The notes beneath the pieces were generated by a model that worked only from the letters and a program-made list of their open reading frames with translations, ran no database searches and was not told where the DNA came from. This document shows, one piece after another, positions 56,410 through 64,000 of a stretch of DNA of 64,000 nt. The position numbers were made by a program, and so were the translations under genes. Positions within the stretch are counted from its first letter, which is position 1. Each line of letters opens with the position of its first letter. The DNA lies in NCBI RefSeq assembly GCF_001423105.1, contig NZ_LMNV01000002.1, positions 773,363-837,362 of the forward strand, in the 5' to 3' direction. The DNA is from Frondihabitans sp. Leaf304 (GTDB lineage Bacteria; Actinomycetota; Actinomycetes; Actinomycetales; Microbacteriaceae).

Positions 56410-58542
56410 CTACTTGACCGTCACCGACAGCGTGGAGCTGGTGCTGGAGGCGATCTTGGGCGTCGCCGAGAAGACGACGTGCAGCTTGTGCGTGCCCTTC
56501 TTCAGCGAGACCGTTGCCGACCCGGTGCCGGACGCGATCGTGACCTTCTTGATCGATGTCGTGCCGTCCTTGATCGTCGCGGTGCCGCCGACCGTGAGGC
56601 CGGACGCCTTGACCGAGACGGTGACCTTCTTGGCCGAGTACTTCAGGGTCGTGGTCGAGGGAGCTTTGGTGACCGTGACCGCCGTGCTCTTCGACGCCGA
56701 GTCGGATCCTGAGTATTCCGAGTCGTTCGCGAACGACGCCGTGATGGCGTGGCTGCCGATCGCGAAGGTCTTCGGGAGCGTGAGGCTGGCCTTGCCGTTT
56801 GTCGCGGTCGCCGTGCCGAGCTTCGTGGTGCCCTCGAAGAAGGTGACCTCGCCGCCCTGCGTGCCGATTCCGCCCGAGACGGTCGCGGTGACAGTCACCG
56901 GCGAAGCCGACCCGTAGGCCTGCGACGACTTCGAGACGCTCACCGTGGTGGTGGTCGTCGGAAGCGCCCCGAGAAGCGTGAAGCTGTCGACGAGCGAACC
57001 GATCGCGGCCGGGTCGGCGGTGGCCGTCGGCTGAAGCGTGACGCCGCAGCTCGAGACCTTGCCGTTGACGACGGCCGAGTTCGGAGCGGAGCAGTCACCG
57101 GCCCGGACGGTGTCGACCTTGAGCTTCGAATCGGTGACCGACACCTTCGTGTAGGTGCGGACGTGCTCCTGGTTCTCGACCGAGTTGGCCCAGTGGCGCT
57201 TGCCGGTGGGGTCGAGCGGGTCGGCTCCGTAGCCGCCCTGGGTGGCGTCGGGCGTGGTGAGGTCGTAGTACTTCGAGCCGGAGGCCGAGTTAGCGGTCAC
57301 GTAGATGACTCCGCCGGGGCCGGCGAAGACCTCGGGGGCTGCGGGCTGCTCGGCCTTGTTCGCCTTCTTGCCGTTCTTGATGGCGTAGCTGCGCGAGTAG
57401 CTGTGGTCGTGGCCCTGGAGCACGACGTCGACGCCGAGATCCGAGAAGGCCTTCGTGAAGTCGAAGCGACGCTGCTGGTTGTCGGTGTCGTTCGCGTGGT
57501 CGGCCGGCGAGTAGATCGAGTGGTGGTAGACGAGCGCGGTCCACTTCGCGTCGTCGCCATAGCGGTTGATGACGTCGCGGACGTAGCTCACGTGCTGAGC
57601 GTCGGAGCCGCCGGAGTAGGCGTTCGAGTTGATGTCGATGAACAGGACGCCCTTGTACATGTACCAGTAGTCGCCGCCCGAGGTCGTCGTCGTCGCGCCG
57701 CCCGGGTAGAAGTCTGGCACCTTGAGCGAGTTCGGCACCTTGTTGTGCTGCTCGTACGACTTGCCGCCCACGTCGTGGTTGCCGATCGTCGAAGCCCAGG
57801 GGTACTGCTTCAGGATGGACGAGCTGTCGGCGAAGGCGCCCCACTCGTACTCGTTGTTGGCGTGCTCGATCTGGTCGCCGCCCGAGACGAGGAGCTCGGC
57901 GTTCGGCGTGTTCGTGGTGGCGTAGTTGAGCGTCGCAGCCCAGCCGGCGCCGTCGTCGTCGGTGAAGCCCGACGAGCCGATCTGCGGGTCGCCGAAGAAC
58001 AGGAAGTCGAAGTCACCCGAGAAGCTCTTCGTCGTGAACGTGTACGACGTCGACCAGGCGCTGCCGTCCGCCGCGCCGACGCGGTAGGTGTAGCTGGTGT
58101 TCGGCTGCAGGTCGGAGATCGTCGCGTGCGCGTTGATGTAGCCCGACTCCGCGGTGATGCCGGGGATCGACTTCGTGTTCGAGTCGGTGGTGCTCGTGTC
58201 GGCAGCCGTGTTCAGCGCCTTGCTGGCGGAGATGGTCTGCGCGGCCGGAGTGAAGGCGCCGCCGGTCATCTCGCTGGTCTTCTGAATCACGAGCGACTGG
58301 TCGACGTTCGTCGGGAAGTACCAGGAGGCGATGCGCTGGCTCTCAGTTGCGCCGACGCCGAGCAGAATGTGGATCGGCGCGCCAGTGGCCGAGATGTTGC
58401 TGGTGGGGGTGTTCGTGGCGGCTTCCGCCTGGCTGGTGCCGATGAAGGAGGCGCCGGCGAGCAGCGCTGCCCCGAGGAACACCCCGCCGACACGGAGTGA
58501 GGTCGATCTGCGCCGGCTGGCGGCGACTGTGGTGAAGCTCAT
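56410..58542 (-). CDS. Secreted purple-acid-phosphatase-like metallophosphoesterase with Ig-like repeats
   Basis: A 710-residue exported protein. A signal peptide with basic start and AEAA-type cleavage site (about residue 43) is followed by an N-terminal fibronectin-III-like domain (QPNTSYTYRVG). The metallophosphoesterase core has FFGDPQIGSSG, LVSGGDQIEH, STIGNHDVGG, LVYHHSIYSP and VLQGHDHSYSR. The C-terminal 200 residues are two bacterial Ig-like repeats (VSVSKSSQAYGSASPVTVTA and KAPSTTTLKYSAKKVTVSVK) of wall-associated type. It probably releases phosphate from organic esters outside the cell. ATG at 58540-58542. Confidence 0.9.
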   Translation of the reverse strand: MSFTTVAASRRRSTSLRVGGVFLGAALLAGASFIGTSQAEAATNTPTSNISATGAPIHILLGVGATESQRIASWYFPTNVDQSLVIQKTSEMTGGAFTPAAQTISASKALNTAADTSTTDSNTKSIPGITAESGYINAHATISDLQPNTSYTYRVGAADGSAWSTSYTFTTKSFSGDFDFLFFGDPQIGSSGFTDDDGAGWAATLNYATTNTPNAELLVSGGDQIEHANNEYEWGAFADSSSILKQYPWASTIGNHDVGGKSYEQHNKVPNSLKVPDFYPGGATTTTSGGDYWYMYKGVLFIDINSNAYSGGSDAQHVSYVRDVINRYGDDAKWTALVYHHSIYSPADHANDTDNQQRRFDFTKAFSDLGVDVVLQGHDHSYSRSYAIKNGKKANKAEQPAAPEVFAGPGGVIYVTANSASGSKYYDLTTPDATQGGYGADPLDPTGKRHWANSVENQEHVRTYTKVSVTDSKLKVDTVRAGDCSAPNSAVVNGKVSSCGVTLQPTATADPAAIGSLVDSFTLLGALPTTTTTVSVSKSSQAYGSASPVTVTATVSGGIGTQGGEVTFFEGTTKLGTATATNGKASLTLPKTFAIGSHAITASFANDSEYSGSDSASKSTAVTVTKAPSTTTLKYSAKKVTVSVKASGLTVGGTATIKDGTTSIKKVTIASGTGSATVSLKKGTHKLHVVFSATPKIASSTSSTLSVTVK

Positions 58543-58667
58543 GCGTATGGTCCGTTTCTCGTGATCAGAGGAGGTCATGCACGAAAGACTTTGCCGAAGC
58601 CGCACAAACGATAAGTAAACGCTGAATGGCCTTCTTGCACGGAACGCAGGATCCGGCCCGGCCGACC

Positions 58668-59894
58668 TCAGCCCGCGGCTACTCTCTCGACGAACCAGAT
58701 CATCCCCATCACGAACACCCCCGCCGTGACGATGCCGGTCACGACGAGTGACGCCCGGTGTGCCCGCTTGCGGAGCACCGACAGGGGCGGGAACACGAGG
58801 ACGATGATCGCCAGCTGGACCGCCTCGATTCCGACGTTGAAGATCAGCAGCGAGATCAGCAACTGCCCCGAGAACGCCTCGTGGATGCCCAGGGCTCCCG
58901 CGAAGCCGAGCCCGTGGATGAGGCCGAATCCGAAGACCACCGCGAGTCGGGACCAGCCGGCACGATCGAGGGCGAAGTGCCCTGCCGACGCCGGCACGAC
59001 GAGCTCGTCGGCGCCGGAGCGACGACGCCAGAGCCGCCACAGATACCACCCGGCGACCGCAGCGATCGACAGGGCGATGAGCGGCTCCACGACGATCGAC
59101 GGCGGACTGACGACGCCGAGAGCGGCGAGGATGAACGTGATGGAGTGCGCGACGGTGAACGCCGACGCGGCCAGGACGACCTCCCGGAGCCGACGCGATC
59201 CGGCGATCAGCGCGACGAGGAACAGCAGGTGGTCGATGCCGCCGAGGAGGTGCTCGGCCCCGAGGCGGAAGAACTCACCGAACCGCTGGAACGAGGTCTG
59301 CTCGGTCGAGAACGACTTCTGCTGAGCGTCGAGGGTCGCGGATCCTTGTTTCCCGTCGACGGCGTAGACCACGATCGTCTTGGTGCCGGTCACGAACGTC
59401 TCGCTGTCGGGAAAGAGCGTCGACGTGACCGTGTGCCCGCTCCGAGTCTTCGACGGGGCCGGGCAGCTGTAGTCGACGACGAGGTTCGCGTAGGGCACCT
59501 CGTCCTGGAGGTCGACGGTGACGTTCTTCTGCAGTTCGGCGGTGCACTGCTCGCCGCCGGCCGCCCTCACGCTGAACCGCTTCGACACGTAGTCGGCCAG
59601 GGCGTCGTGGTTCTGCTCCGCCGCCTCGACCATGCCGGGATAGTCGCCGTCGTCCCAGGCCTTCTGGCCCACGCGATAGAAGGCGTCGTCTTTCTCGCTG
59701 GTGCCCACCGACACCAGCGTCAGGTCGTACTCGAGGGCGAGCTTCGCCTGCACGCGCTCCGGCTCGGTCGACGAGACGTGCGCGTACACGACGGACGAGA
59801 ATCCGTGGGCTGAGGCAGCCGAAGCGCCGACGAACACGGACGCCGCGAGGAGGGCGAGAAGGAGCAGGGCACTGCTGAGACGGGTCACTGGCAA
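58668..59894 (-). CDS. HupE/UreJ family membrane protein
   Basis: A 408-residue protein with a signal peptide (cleavage about residue 29, ASAHG). An extracytoplasmic domain of about 180 residues contains two cysteines (GEQCTAEL and VDYSCPAP). A six- to seven-helix membrane domain opens with RLGAEHLLGGIDHLLFLVALI, the HupE/UreJ signature, and has AFTVAHSITFILAAL and GLIHGLGFAGAL (histidine-rich, metal-binding). HupE proteins are nickel or cobalt permeases, but no hydrogenase or urease genes are near. The same-strand phosphatase follows after 125 bases. Confidence 0.85.
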   Translation of the reverse strand: MPVTRLSSALLLLALLAASVFVGASAASAHGFSSVVYAHVSSTEPERVQAKLALEYDLTLVSVGTSEKDDAFYRVGQKAWDDGDYPGMVEAAEQNHDALADYVSKRFSVRAAGGEQCTAELQKNVTVDLQDEVPYANLVVDYSCPAPSKTRSGHTVTSTLFPDSETFVTGTKTIVVYAVDGKQGSATLDAQQKSFSTEQTSFQRFGEFFRLGAEHLLGGIDHLLFLVALIAGSRRLREVVLAASAFTVAHSITFILAALGVVSPPSIVVEPLIALSIAAVAGWYLWRLWRRRSGADELVVPASAGHFALDRAGWSRLAVVFGFGLIHGLGFAGALGIHEAFSGQLLISLLIFNVGIEAVQLAIIVLVFPPLSVLRKRAHRASLVVTGIVTAGVFVMGMIWFVERVAAG

Positions 59895-60031
59895 GACGAT
59901 TGCGCGTGCGGGTGGACGGGAGGGGAACAGTCGGTGACCGGCCCGCAGACAGATCGACGCTCGCCCCTTTCGCGCCCGATCGCCGTGATTGCATTGTGGC
60001 GATCACGCACCATCACACGTCGGGAGATCTC

Positions 60032-60727
60032 GTGAAGAGCCGCGCATTCCTCGCCCTGGGGCCGCTCGCCGTCACCGCGGCGCTCCTCCTCAGCGGGTGC
60101 GGCAGCGCACTGTCGCCCACCGGGATCGACTCGAACGGGACCGATTCGGCGCCAACCGTCACGAGCTCCGCCTCGGCGCTCGGTGCCGGTTTCTACGACC
60201 CCGACAAGCCGCCCGCGCCGGAAGGAACGCTCCGCCCCGAGCCCGGCTCGTGGGACGCCGTGCACCCGCCGGCCGGATACCGGGTCGTCCTCCTGTCGAG
60301 CGGAGACGACGCCGCGACACGAACGCTGGTCCGCTCGGTGAAGTCGTGGGCCTCCTCGGCTGATGTGAGGGTGACGCCCGTCGTCGCTTCGTCCGCTGAC
60401 GACCGGCTCGCTGCCGTCACGAGAGCGGTCGAGAGGAAGGCCGACCTGGTGATCAGCGTCGGCAACGCCATGGTCGACCCGCTCGCCGCCCTCTCGCCCA
60501 GTGCCCTGCACCAGCAGTTCCTGGTGCTGGGCGCCGAGATCGCCGAGCCGACCTCGAACGTCACCGCGGCCGACTGGACCGGCGCTGGGTTCCGTGGCGA
60601 GGGTCTCGGCACCCCGAGCCACTACGACGCCTCGACGTTCACCGACGAGCGAGCGGGCCGGGCCTTGCGCGCGGGTATCGCCGCCGTGCTGAGCGACCTC
60701 AACGGCACTGTCGTGTGGGTGCGCTAG
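60032..60727 (+). CDS. Lipoprotein, BMP-like substrate-binding fold (short)
   Basis: A 231-residue lipoprotein: signal peptide with lipobox LLSGC (Cys22), a Ser/Thr linker, then a domain with YRVVLLSSGDD, LVRSVKSWASS and ADLVISVGNAMVDPLAALSP, which resembles the first half of BMP-family (Med-like) binding proteins. A second lobe is missing, so ligand binding is uncertain. The GTG at 60032 has GGGAG upstream. It stands alone, divergent from hupE and convergent with the permease. Confidence 0.75.
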   Translation: MKSRAFLALGPLAVTAALLLSGCGSALSPTGIDSNGTDSAPTVTSSASALGAGFYDPDKPPAPEGTLRPEPGSWDAVHPPAGYRVVLLSSGDDAATRTLVRSVKSWASSADVRVTPVVASSADDRLAAVTRAVERKADLVISVGNAMVDPLAALSPSALHQQFLVLGAEIAEPTSNVTAADWTGAGFRGEGLGTPSHYDASTFTDERAGRALRAGIAAVLSDLNGTVVWVR

Positions 60728-60769
60728 CGGATTCTTCGTTGACGTGACACGGCGGCGGAACGACGCCGA

Positions 60770-61921
60770 CTAGAGGGCGACCAGCGCCAGGATCGACAGC
60801 GGCAGCATCACGACGGTGAGCACGAGGCCGGCGAGGATGAACCTCTTCCACGGCACCTCGACGTCGAGGGCGGCAAGTCGGCCGTGCCACAGCAGCGTCG
60901 CGAGCGAAGCCCACGGCGTCACGATGCAGCCGAGGTTGACGCCGATGAGGATCGCGACCAGCCGCAGCTCGGAGCCGCCGACCGGCTCGAGCGCCAGATA
61001 GGCGGGAAGGTTGTTGACGGCGTTGGCCGACAGGGCGGCGCCCCCCGACAGACGGAGCAGCGACCCGAAGTCGTCGCCGGTGCCCACCAAGTCGCCGAGC
61101 AGCCGAGCAAGCCCGAGCGCCTGAGCGGCCGCCACGACGAGGAAGAGACCGGACGCGAACAAGAGCGTTCCCCACGGCACCAGCGTGAGCTTCAATGCGG
61201 CCCGGCGCCGGATCGCGAACGCCACGACGAGCACGAGAGCGGCACCCGCCGCCGGAATCCAAACCTCGATGCCCGAGACCAGAGCCGGAACGAGCAGCAC
61301 GACGACCACGGCCGCGACGACGAAGAGCGGCCGGTCGGAGGCGGGTTCGGACGAGACGGCCGGAAAACGCCCCGACAGCTCACGCCGGTAGCGGATCGCG
61401 ATGGCGACGACCGGGACGAGGATCCCGACCGCCGCCGCGGGCCCGACCAATGCCGCGTACGAGAGCGGTGCGGGGTTGCCGAGCGCATGCACGGCCAGCA
61501 GGTTGGTCAGGTTCGACACCGGCAGCAGGAGCGATCCACAGTTCGCGATCCAGATGGCCGTAAAGGCGAACGGGAGCGGCGATGCTCCCACCCGGCGGGC
61601 CACGAGCACGACGACCGGCGTGAGCAGCACGGCGGTCGTGTCGAGCGACAGGAACACCGTGCAGAGCACGGAGAGCACGACGACCAGCAGCCAGAGCACC
61701 CACACTCGGCCGAGCGAGAAACGAGCCGCAGCGCTGGCAAGCCAGGCAAACAGACCCGCCTCGGCGGCGAGGTCGGCGACGATCGTCAGACCGATCACGA
61801 AACCGAGAACGGGGGCGACGCGGTCGAGGAGTTCGACGAGGGCGGAGGGCGACAGGATTCCCGTGAGCGCGGCGACGATGCCGACCACAGCGAGACCCGC
61901 GCCGATGAGGGCTGTCTTCAT
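60770..61921 (-). CDS. ArsB/SLC13-type anion permease
   Basis: A 383-residue polytopic membrane protein with about ten helices in two repeated halves. The halves contain TTAVLLTPVVVLVARR with IANCGSLLLPVSNLTNLLAVHA, and ANAVNNLPAYLAL with IGVNLGCIVTPWASLATLLW. The paired SNLTN and NAVNN with following T-P loops are typical of the ion transporter (ArsB/NhaD/SLC13) superfamily. It could move arsenite or dicarboxylates; no ars genes are adjacent. Confidence 0.85.
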   Translation of the reverse strand: MKTALIGAGLAVVGIVAALTGILSPSALVELLDRVAPVLGFVIGLTIVADLAAEAGLFAWLASAAARFSLGRVWVLWLLVVVLSVLCTVFLSLDTTAVLLTPVVVLVARRVGASPLPFAFTAIWIANCGSLLLPVSNLTNLLAVHALGNPAPLSYAALVGPAAAVGILVPVVAIAIRYRRELSGRFPAVSSEPASDRPLFVVAAVVVVLLVPALVSGIEVWIPAAGAALVLVVAFAIRRRAALKLTLVPWGTLLFASGLFLVVAAAQALGLARLLGDLVGTGDDFGSLLRLSGGAALSANAVNNLPAYLALEPVGGSELRLVAILIGVNLGCIVTPWASLATLLWHGRLAALDVEVPWKRFILAGLVLTVVMLPLSILALVAL

Positions 61922-62030
61922 GAGAATTGAAACCCTAGTGGGTTGCGGTGTCGTGGGCGGACAGCGGCGATCGGGCAGGACGGGGCTGCGTCCGGGTACG
62001 CTCGGAATTCCTCGACTTTAGGAGTACTGC

Positions 62031-62210
62031 GTGCGCAAGTTTCTTTTCAACGGAGCCATCATCAGCGCGGCGTTCAGCGGCTTCAGCGCGCTGAAGGCCA
62101 CGAAGAGCGGTCCGCGTGACTGGCGCCTCGTGCTGCTCTGGGTCGCCTGGGCCGCATCGACCGCGATCGCGGTCGGCAACGTCGTCGACGCGGCCAACGA
62201 CGCCGACTGA
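62031..62210 (+). CDS. Small protein of 59 residues with one membrane helix
   Basis: GTG start at 62031 with AGGAG 6 bases upstream and a TACGCT -10-like element about 30 bases before the start. The protein begins MRKFLFNGAIISAAFSGF, has a short basic stretch (ALKATKSGPRDWR) and then one hydrophobic helix (LVLLWVAWAASTAIAVG), ending NDAD. The base composition at third positions is coding-like. I do not recognise the family. A palindrome follows the stop. Confidence 0.65.
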   Translation: MRKFLFNGAIISAAFSGFSALKATKSGPRDWRLVLLWVAWAASTAIAVGNVVDAANDAD

Positions 62211-62225
62211 TCCAAGCGAGCGAAC

Positions 62226-62283
62226 CGACGCGGTTCGGCCGAATCGACGTGGCGCGCCAGGTCGGTTGGGCCGAACCGCGTCG
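62226..62283. terminator. Two-tier palindrome between the small protein and mscS
   Basis: Perfect 15-bp outer arms (62226-62240 and 62269-62283) surround a centre that pairs as CGAC.TGGCGCGCCA.GTCG. It is placed between convergent genes. Confidence 0.75.
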
Positions 62284-62291
62284 TTATGCGG

Positions 62292-63458
62292 CTAGACCTC
62301 GTCGCGATCGATCACGGGAATGGACGTCGTGAAGAGCGCGGCCCGGTCGGCGTCGGCGTTCTCGCCGGTGAAGAGGGCCGACTCCCCCGCGGTCGACTTC
62401 GGCTTCGCGCCGCGCGGTGCGACCTCCTGCTCGGCCATCTGCACGCGGGTGCGCGGCATCGACTGCGGGCTGTGCTCGTGCATCCACGAGATCAGCTCTT
62501 CACGCACGAGGCACCGCAGGTCGAACAACGATGCGGAGTCGACCGCCGATACGAGAATGCGCACGTGCACGAAACCCCCCACGGCGTCCGTCACCTGCAG
62601 CACCTTGACACGCTGATCCCACAGCTCGGTGGAGTCGAGGATCCGGTCGAGCTCCTGTCGCATCGATCCCGGCGTCACTCTCCAGTCGAGGTCGAAGTCG
62701 ACCGAGCCGAGCAACTCCGAGTTGCGCCTCGTCCAGCTCTGGAACGGGGTCGTCGTGAAGTACGTCGAGGGCAGCACCATGCGGCGGTCGTCCCAGATGT
62801 GGACGACGACATAGGTGAGGGTGATCTCTTCGATGCGGCCCCACTCGGTCTCGACGACCACGACGTCGTCGACCCGCAGCGCATCACTGAAGGCGAGCTG
62901 AATCCCGGCGAAGACGTTCGCGAGAGTCGACTGGGCCGCGAGACCGGCGATCACCGAGACGAGGCCGGCGCTCGCCAGGACGCTGGCGCCGACGGCCTCG
63001 ACGCCCGGGAAGCCGAGCAGGATCGCGCCACCCGCGATGATCACGATCAACGCGACCGTCAGACGCCGGATGATCAGCACCTGCGTGCGCAGACGCCGGG
63101 CGACCCGGTTGTCGGGCTGATCGAGACGGTAGCGGGCGAGCCCGAGGTCTTCGAAGAAGATGGCCAAGGATCCGATGAGCCACGCCACGACGACGATCAA
63201 CAGGCACCGGAACACCTGGGCCACGATCTCGTGCCCCAGGTATTTCGGTGCCACGTCGTCCATCGACAGCGAGAACGCGATCCACACGAGGGCCACCAGC
63301 AGGGTCACTCGGAACGGCCGACGCACCCGTGCGACGAGGCGCGACGCCCACTCCTCCCTCTTGGCGACGAGCTTGAACACGAGGGAGACGATCGCCGACA
63401 CCACGAAGGCGATCACGACGGCCGCGGCCACGGACAGGACGGGCTGTAACCAGGTCAT
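62292..63458 (-). CDS. MscS family mechanosensitive ion channel
   Basis: A 388-residue channel: four to five N-terminal membrane helices (to about residue 170), the pore helix with ASAGLVSVIAGLAAQSTLANVFAGIQLAF (Ala/Gly-rich MscS TM3), and a beta domain (VDDVVVVETEWGRIEEITLTYVVV) and FTTTPFQSW. The cytoplasmic tail is about 50 residues and acidic at the end. The family protects against hypo-osmotic shock. Confidence 0.93.
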   Translation of the reverse strand: MTWLQPVLSVAAAVVIAFVVSAIVSLVFKLVAKREEWASRLVARVRRPFRVTLLVALVWIAFSLSMDDVAPKYLGHEIVAQVFRCLLIVVVAWLIGSLAIFFEDLGLARYRLDQPDNRVARRLRTQVLIIRRLTVALIVIIAGGAILLGFPGVEAVGASVLASAGLVSVIAGLAAQSTLANVFAGIQLAFSDALRVDDVVVVETEWGRIEEITLTYVVVHIWDDRRMVLPSTYFTTTPFQSWTRRNSELLGSVDFDLDWRVTPGSMRQELDRILDSTELWDQRVKVLQVTDAVGGFVHVRILVSAVDSASLFDLRCLVREELISWMHEHSPQSMPRTRVQMAEQEVAPRGAKPKSTAGESALFTGENADADRAALFTTSIPVIDRDEV

Positions 63459-63477
63459 CGACCCAGCCTACGGAGTA

Positions 63478-63720
63478 CTAGATCGAGCGAGGGCGCAGCC
63501 GCAGAGCCTCGAGCGCCAGGCCGCGAGTCGCGTAGGTTCCGACGAGCTGCGCGGATGCCAGATGTACCCCGCGGAGGGCGGCGAAGCCGTTCCACTGCGA
63601 GCGGACGTAACCGAGCACCTGGCCGGGCACGGAGAACTGCGCGAGGTCGTCGGAGAGAGCGCGAGTGCTGATGGAGACGGGGCGGCGGGGCCGGTCGAGG
63701 GGAGCTAGTGACACGCTCAT
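63478..63720 (-). CDS. Short hypothetical protein (80 residues)
   Basis: The frame starting at the ATG 63718-63720 (MSVSLAPLDRPRRPVSI) encodes 80 residues with no membrane segment. It is predicted helical in the second half (SVPGQVLGYVRSQWNGFAAL, then ARGLALEALRLRP). A longer frame upstream overlaps the start of the divergent permease gene and has poor composition. It is oriented with mscS, 20 bases upstream of it. Function unknown. Confidence 0.55.
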   Translation of the reverse strand: MSVSLAPLDRPRRPVSISTRALSDDLAQFSVPGQVLGYVRSQWNGFAALRGVHLASAQLVGTYATRGLALEALRLRPRSI

Positions 63721-63861
63721 CAACCTAGTGACGGCGTCTTCGAGAACGCCCGTTTTCTCCAAGACGTTTGCCGGGTTGTCACCCGGTGCCCGCTGAGAAC
63801 CACCCCGCGGATCCTGAAATGCCGACTGGCGGCGAGCCTGGAATACTTGTACCGTGCCGCA

Positions 63862-64000
63862 ATGACGACCCCCACCACGGGGGGCACTGGCTCCCCGAAA
63901 AAGGCAGCCGGCCCCGACAGCACGGCGAATGACGAGTTCGTCGCCCAAGACTTCTCGCACGAGCAGGAGGGCTTTCATCAAGGCCTGAAGCCGCGCCAGT
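63862..64000 (+). CDS. Amino acid permease (partial, N-terminal end)
   Basis: The first 46 codons are visible: MTTPTTGGTGSPKKAAG, then DEFVAQDFSHEQEGF and HQGLKPRQ at the window end. Gly-x-x-x-Gly-Leu-Lys-Pro-Arg-Gln directly before the first helix is the standard beginning of APC-superfamily amino acid permeases (AAT family). ATG at 63862; the gene continues past the right edge. Confidence 0.75.
   Translation, partial: MTTPTTGGTGSPKKAAGPDSTANDEFVAQDFSHEQEGFHQGLKPRQ

Noticed and set aside
56749-58500. 583-codon plus-strand frame
   Set aside because: It is antisense to the metallophosphoesterase, which has all catalytic motifs and a signal peptide.

Overview
The window is GC-rich chromosomal DNA from an actinobacterium, most likely family Microbacteriaceae (order Micrococcales). 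This is an inference from several features: frequent GTG starts, tight ATGA/GTGA-type gene overlaps, a tRNA-Glu without an encoded CCA, and gene orders typical of that group (DUF177-rpmF-rnc-mutM-smc-ftsY, and leuC-leuD-murA-plsC-gpsA-ddl next to DUF3515 and thiL). No sequence search was run.

Layout. 1-2.3 kb: start of ftsY (minus), then a manganese riboswitch with a TerC-family exporter and a histidine phosphatase (plus). 2.4-7.5 kb: the most unusual locus, an accessory island on the plus strand. It holds a small protein carrying a YxxxE tail motif, a WXG-containing alpha/beta hydrolase of DUF1023 type whose 3' part falls in GC, and four downstream genes carrying six copies of one membrane-anchored, two-cysteine domain. 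I read it as a candidate type VII-linked effector with a tandem immunity array. 7.5-21.5 kb (minus): PrsW protease, smc, an AbiEi-like gene broken by an in-frame TGA, mutM, rnc, rpmF, DUF177, a transglutaminase/DUF58/MoxR operon and coaD. 21.5-28.4 kb: recG, rsmD, thiL, a DUF3515 lipoprotein, ddl and gpsA. 28.4-32.8 kb: plsC, murA, leuD, leuC.

32.9-36.5 kb: two tandem PQQ-like propeller membrane proteins, then tRNA-Glu with a duplicated terminator. 36.6-49.3 kb: an MBL-fold protein and most of the branched-chain amino acid and serine pathway on the minus strand (ilvD, ilvB, ilvN, ilvC, serA, leuB, ilvE), interrupted by an orphan mtlD coupled to two small membrane proteins. 49.3-54.2 kb (minus): a membrane-anchored hypothetical protein, a higBA toxin-antitoxin operon with a leaderless start and an operator inside its promoter, otsB, otsA, and a fructosamine kinase-like protein. 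54.4-64 kb: CorA, a TIM-barrel epimerase, a secreted purple-acid-phosphatase-like protein, a HupE/UreJ protein, a lipoprotein, an ArsB/SLC13-type permease, a 59-residue small protein, an MscS channel, a short hypothetical protein and the start of an amino-acid permease.

Two sequence-level signals run across the whole window. The first is strong over-use of GGATCC embedded in a longer palindrome (consensus GCAGGATCCTGC), on both strands and in all coding contexts. The second is a set of intergenic two-tier palindromes (long outer arms around an inner hairpin) at many gene ends, two of which share their arm sequence.
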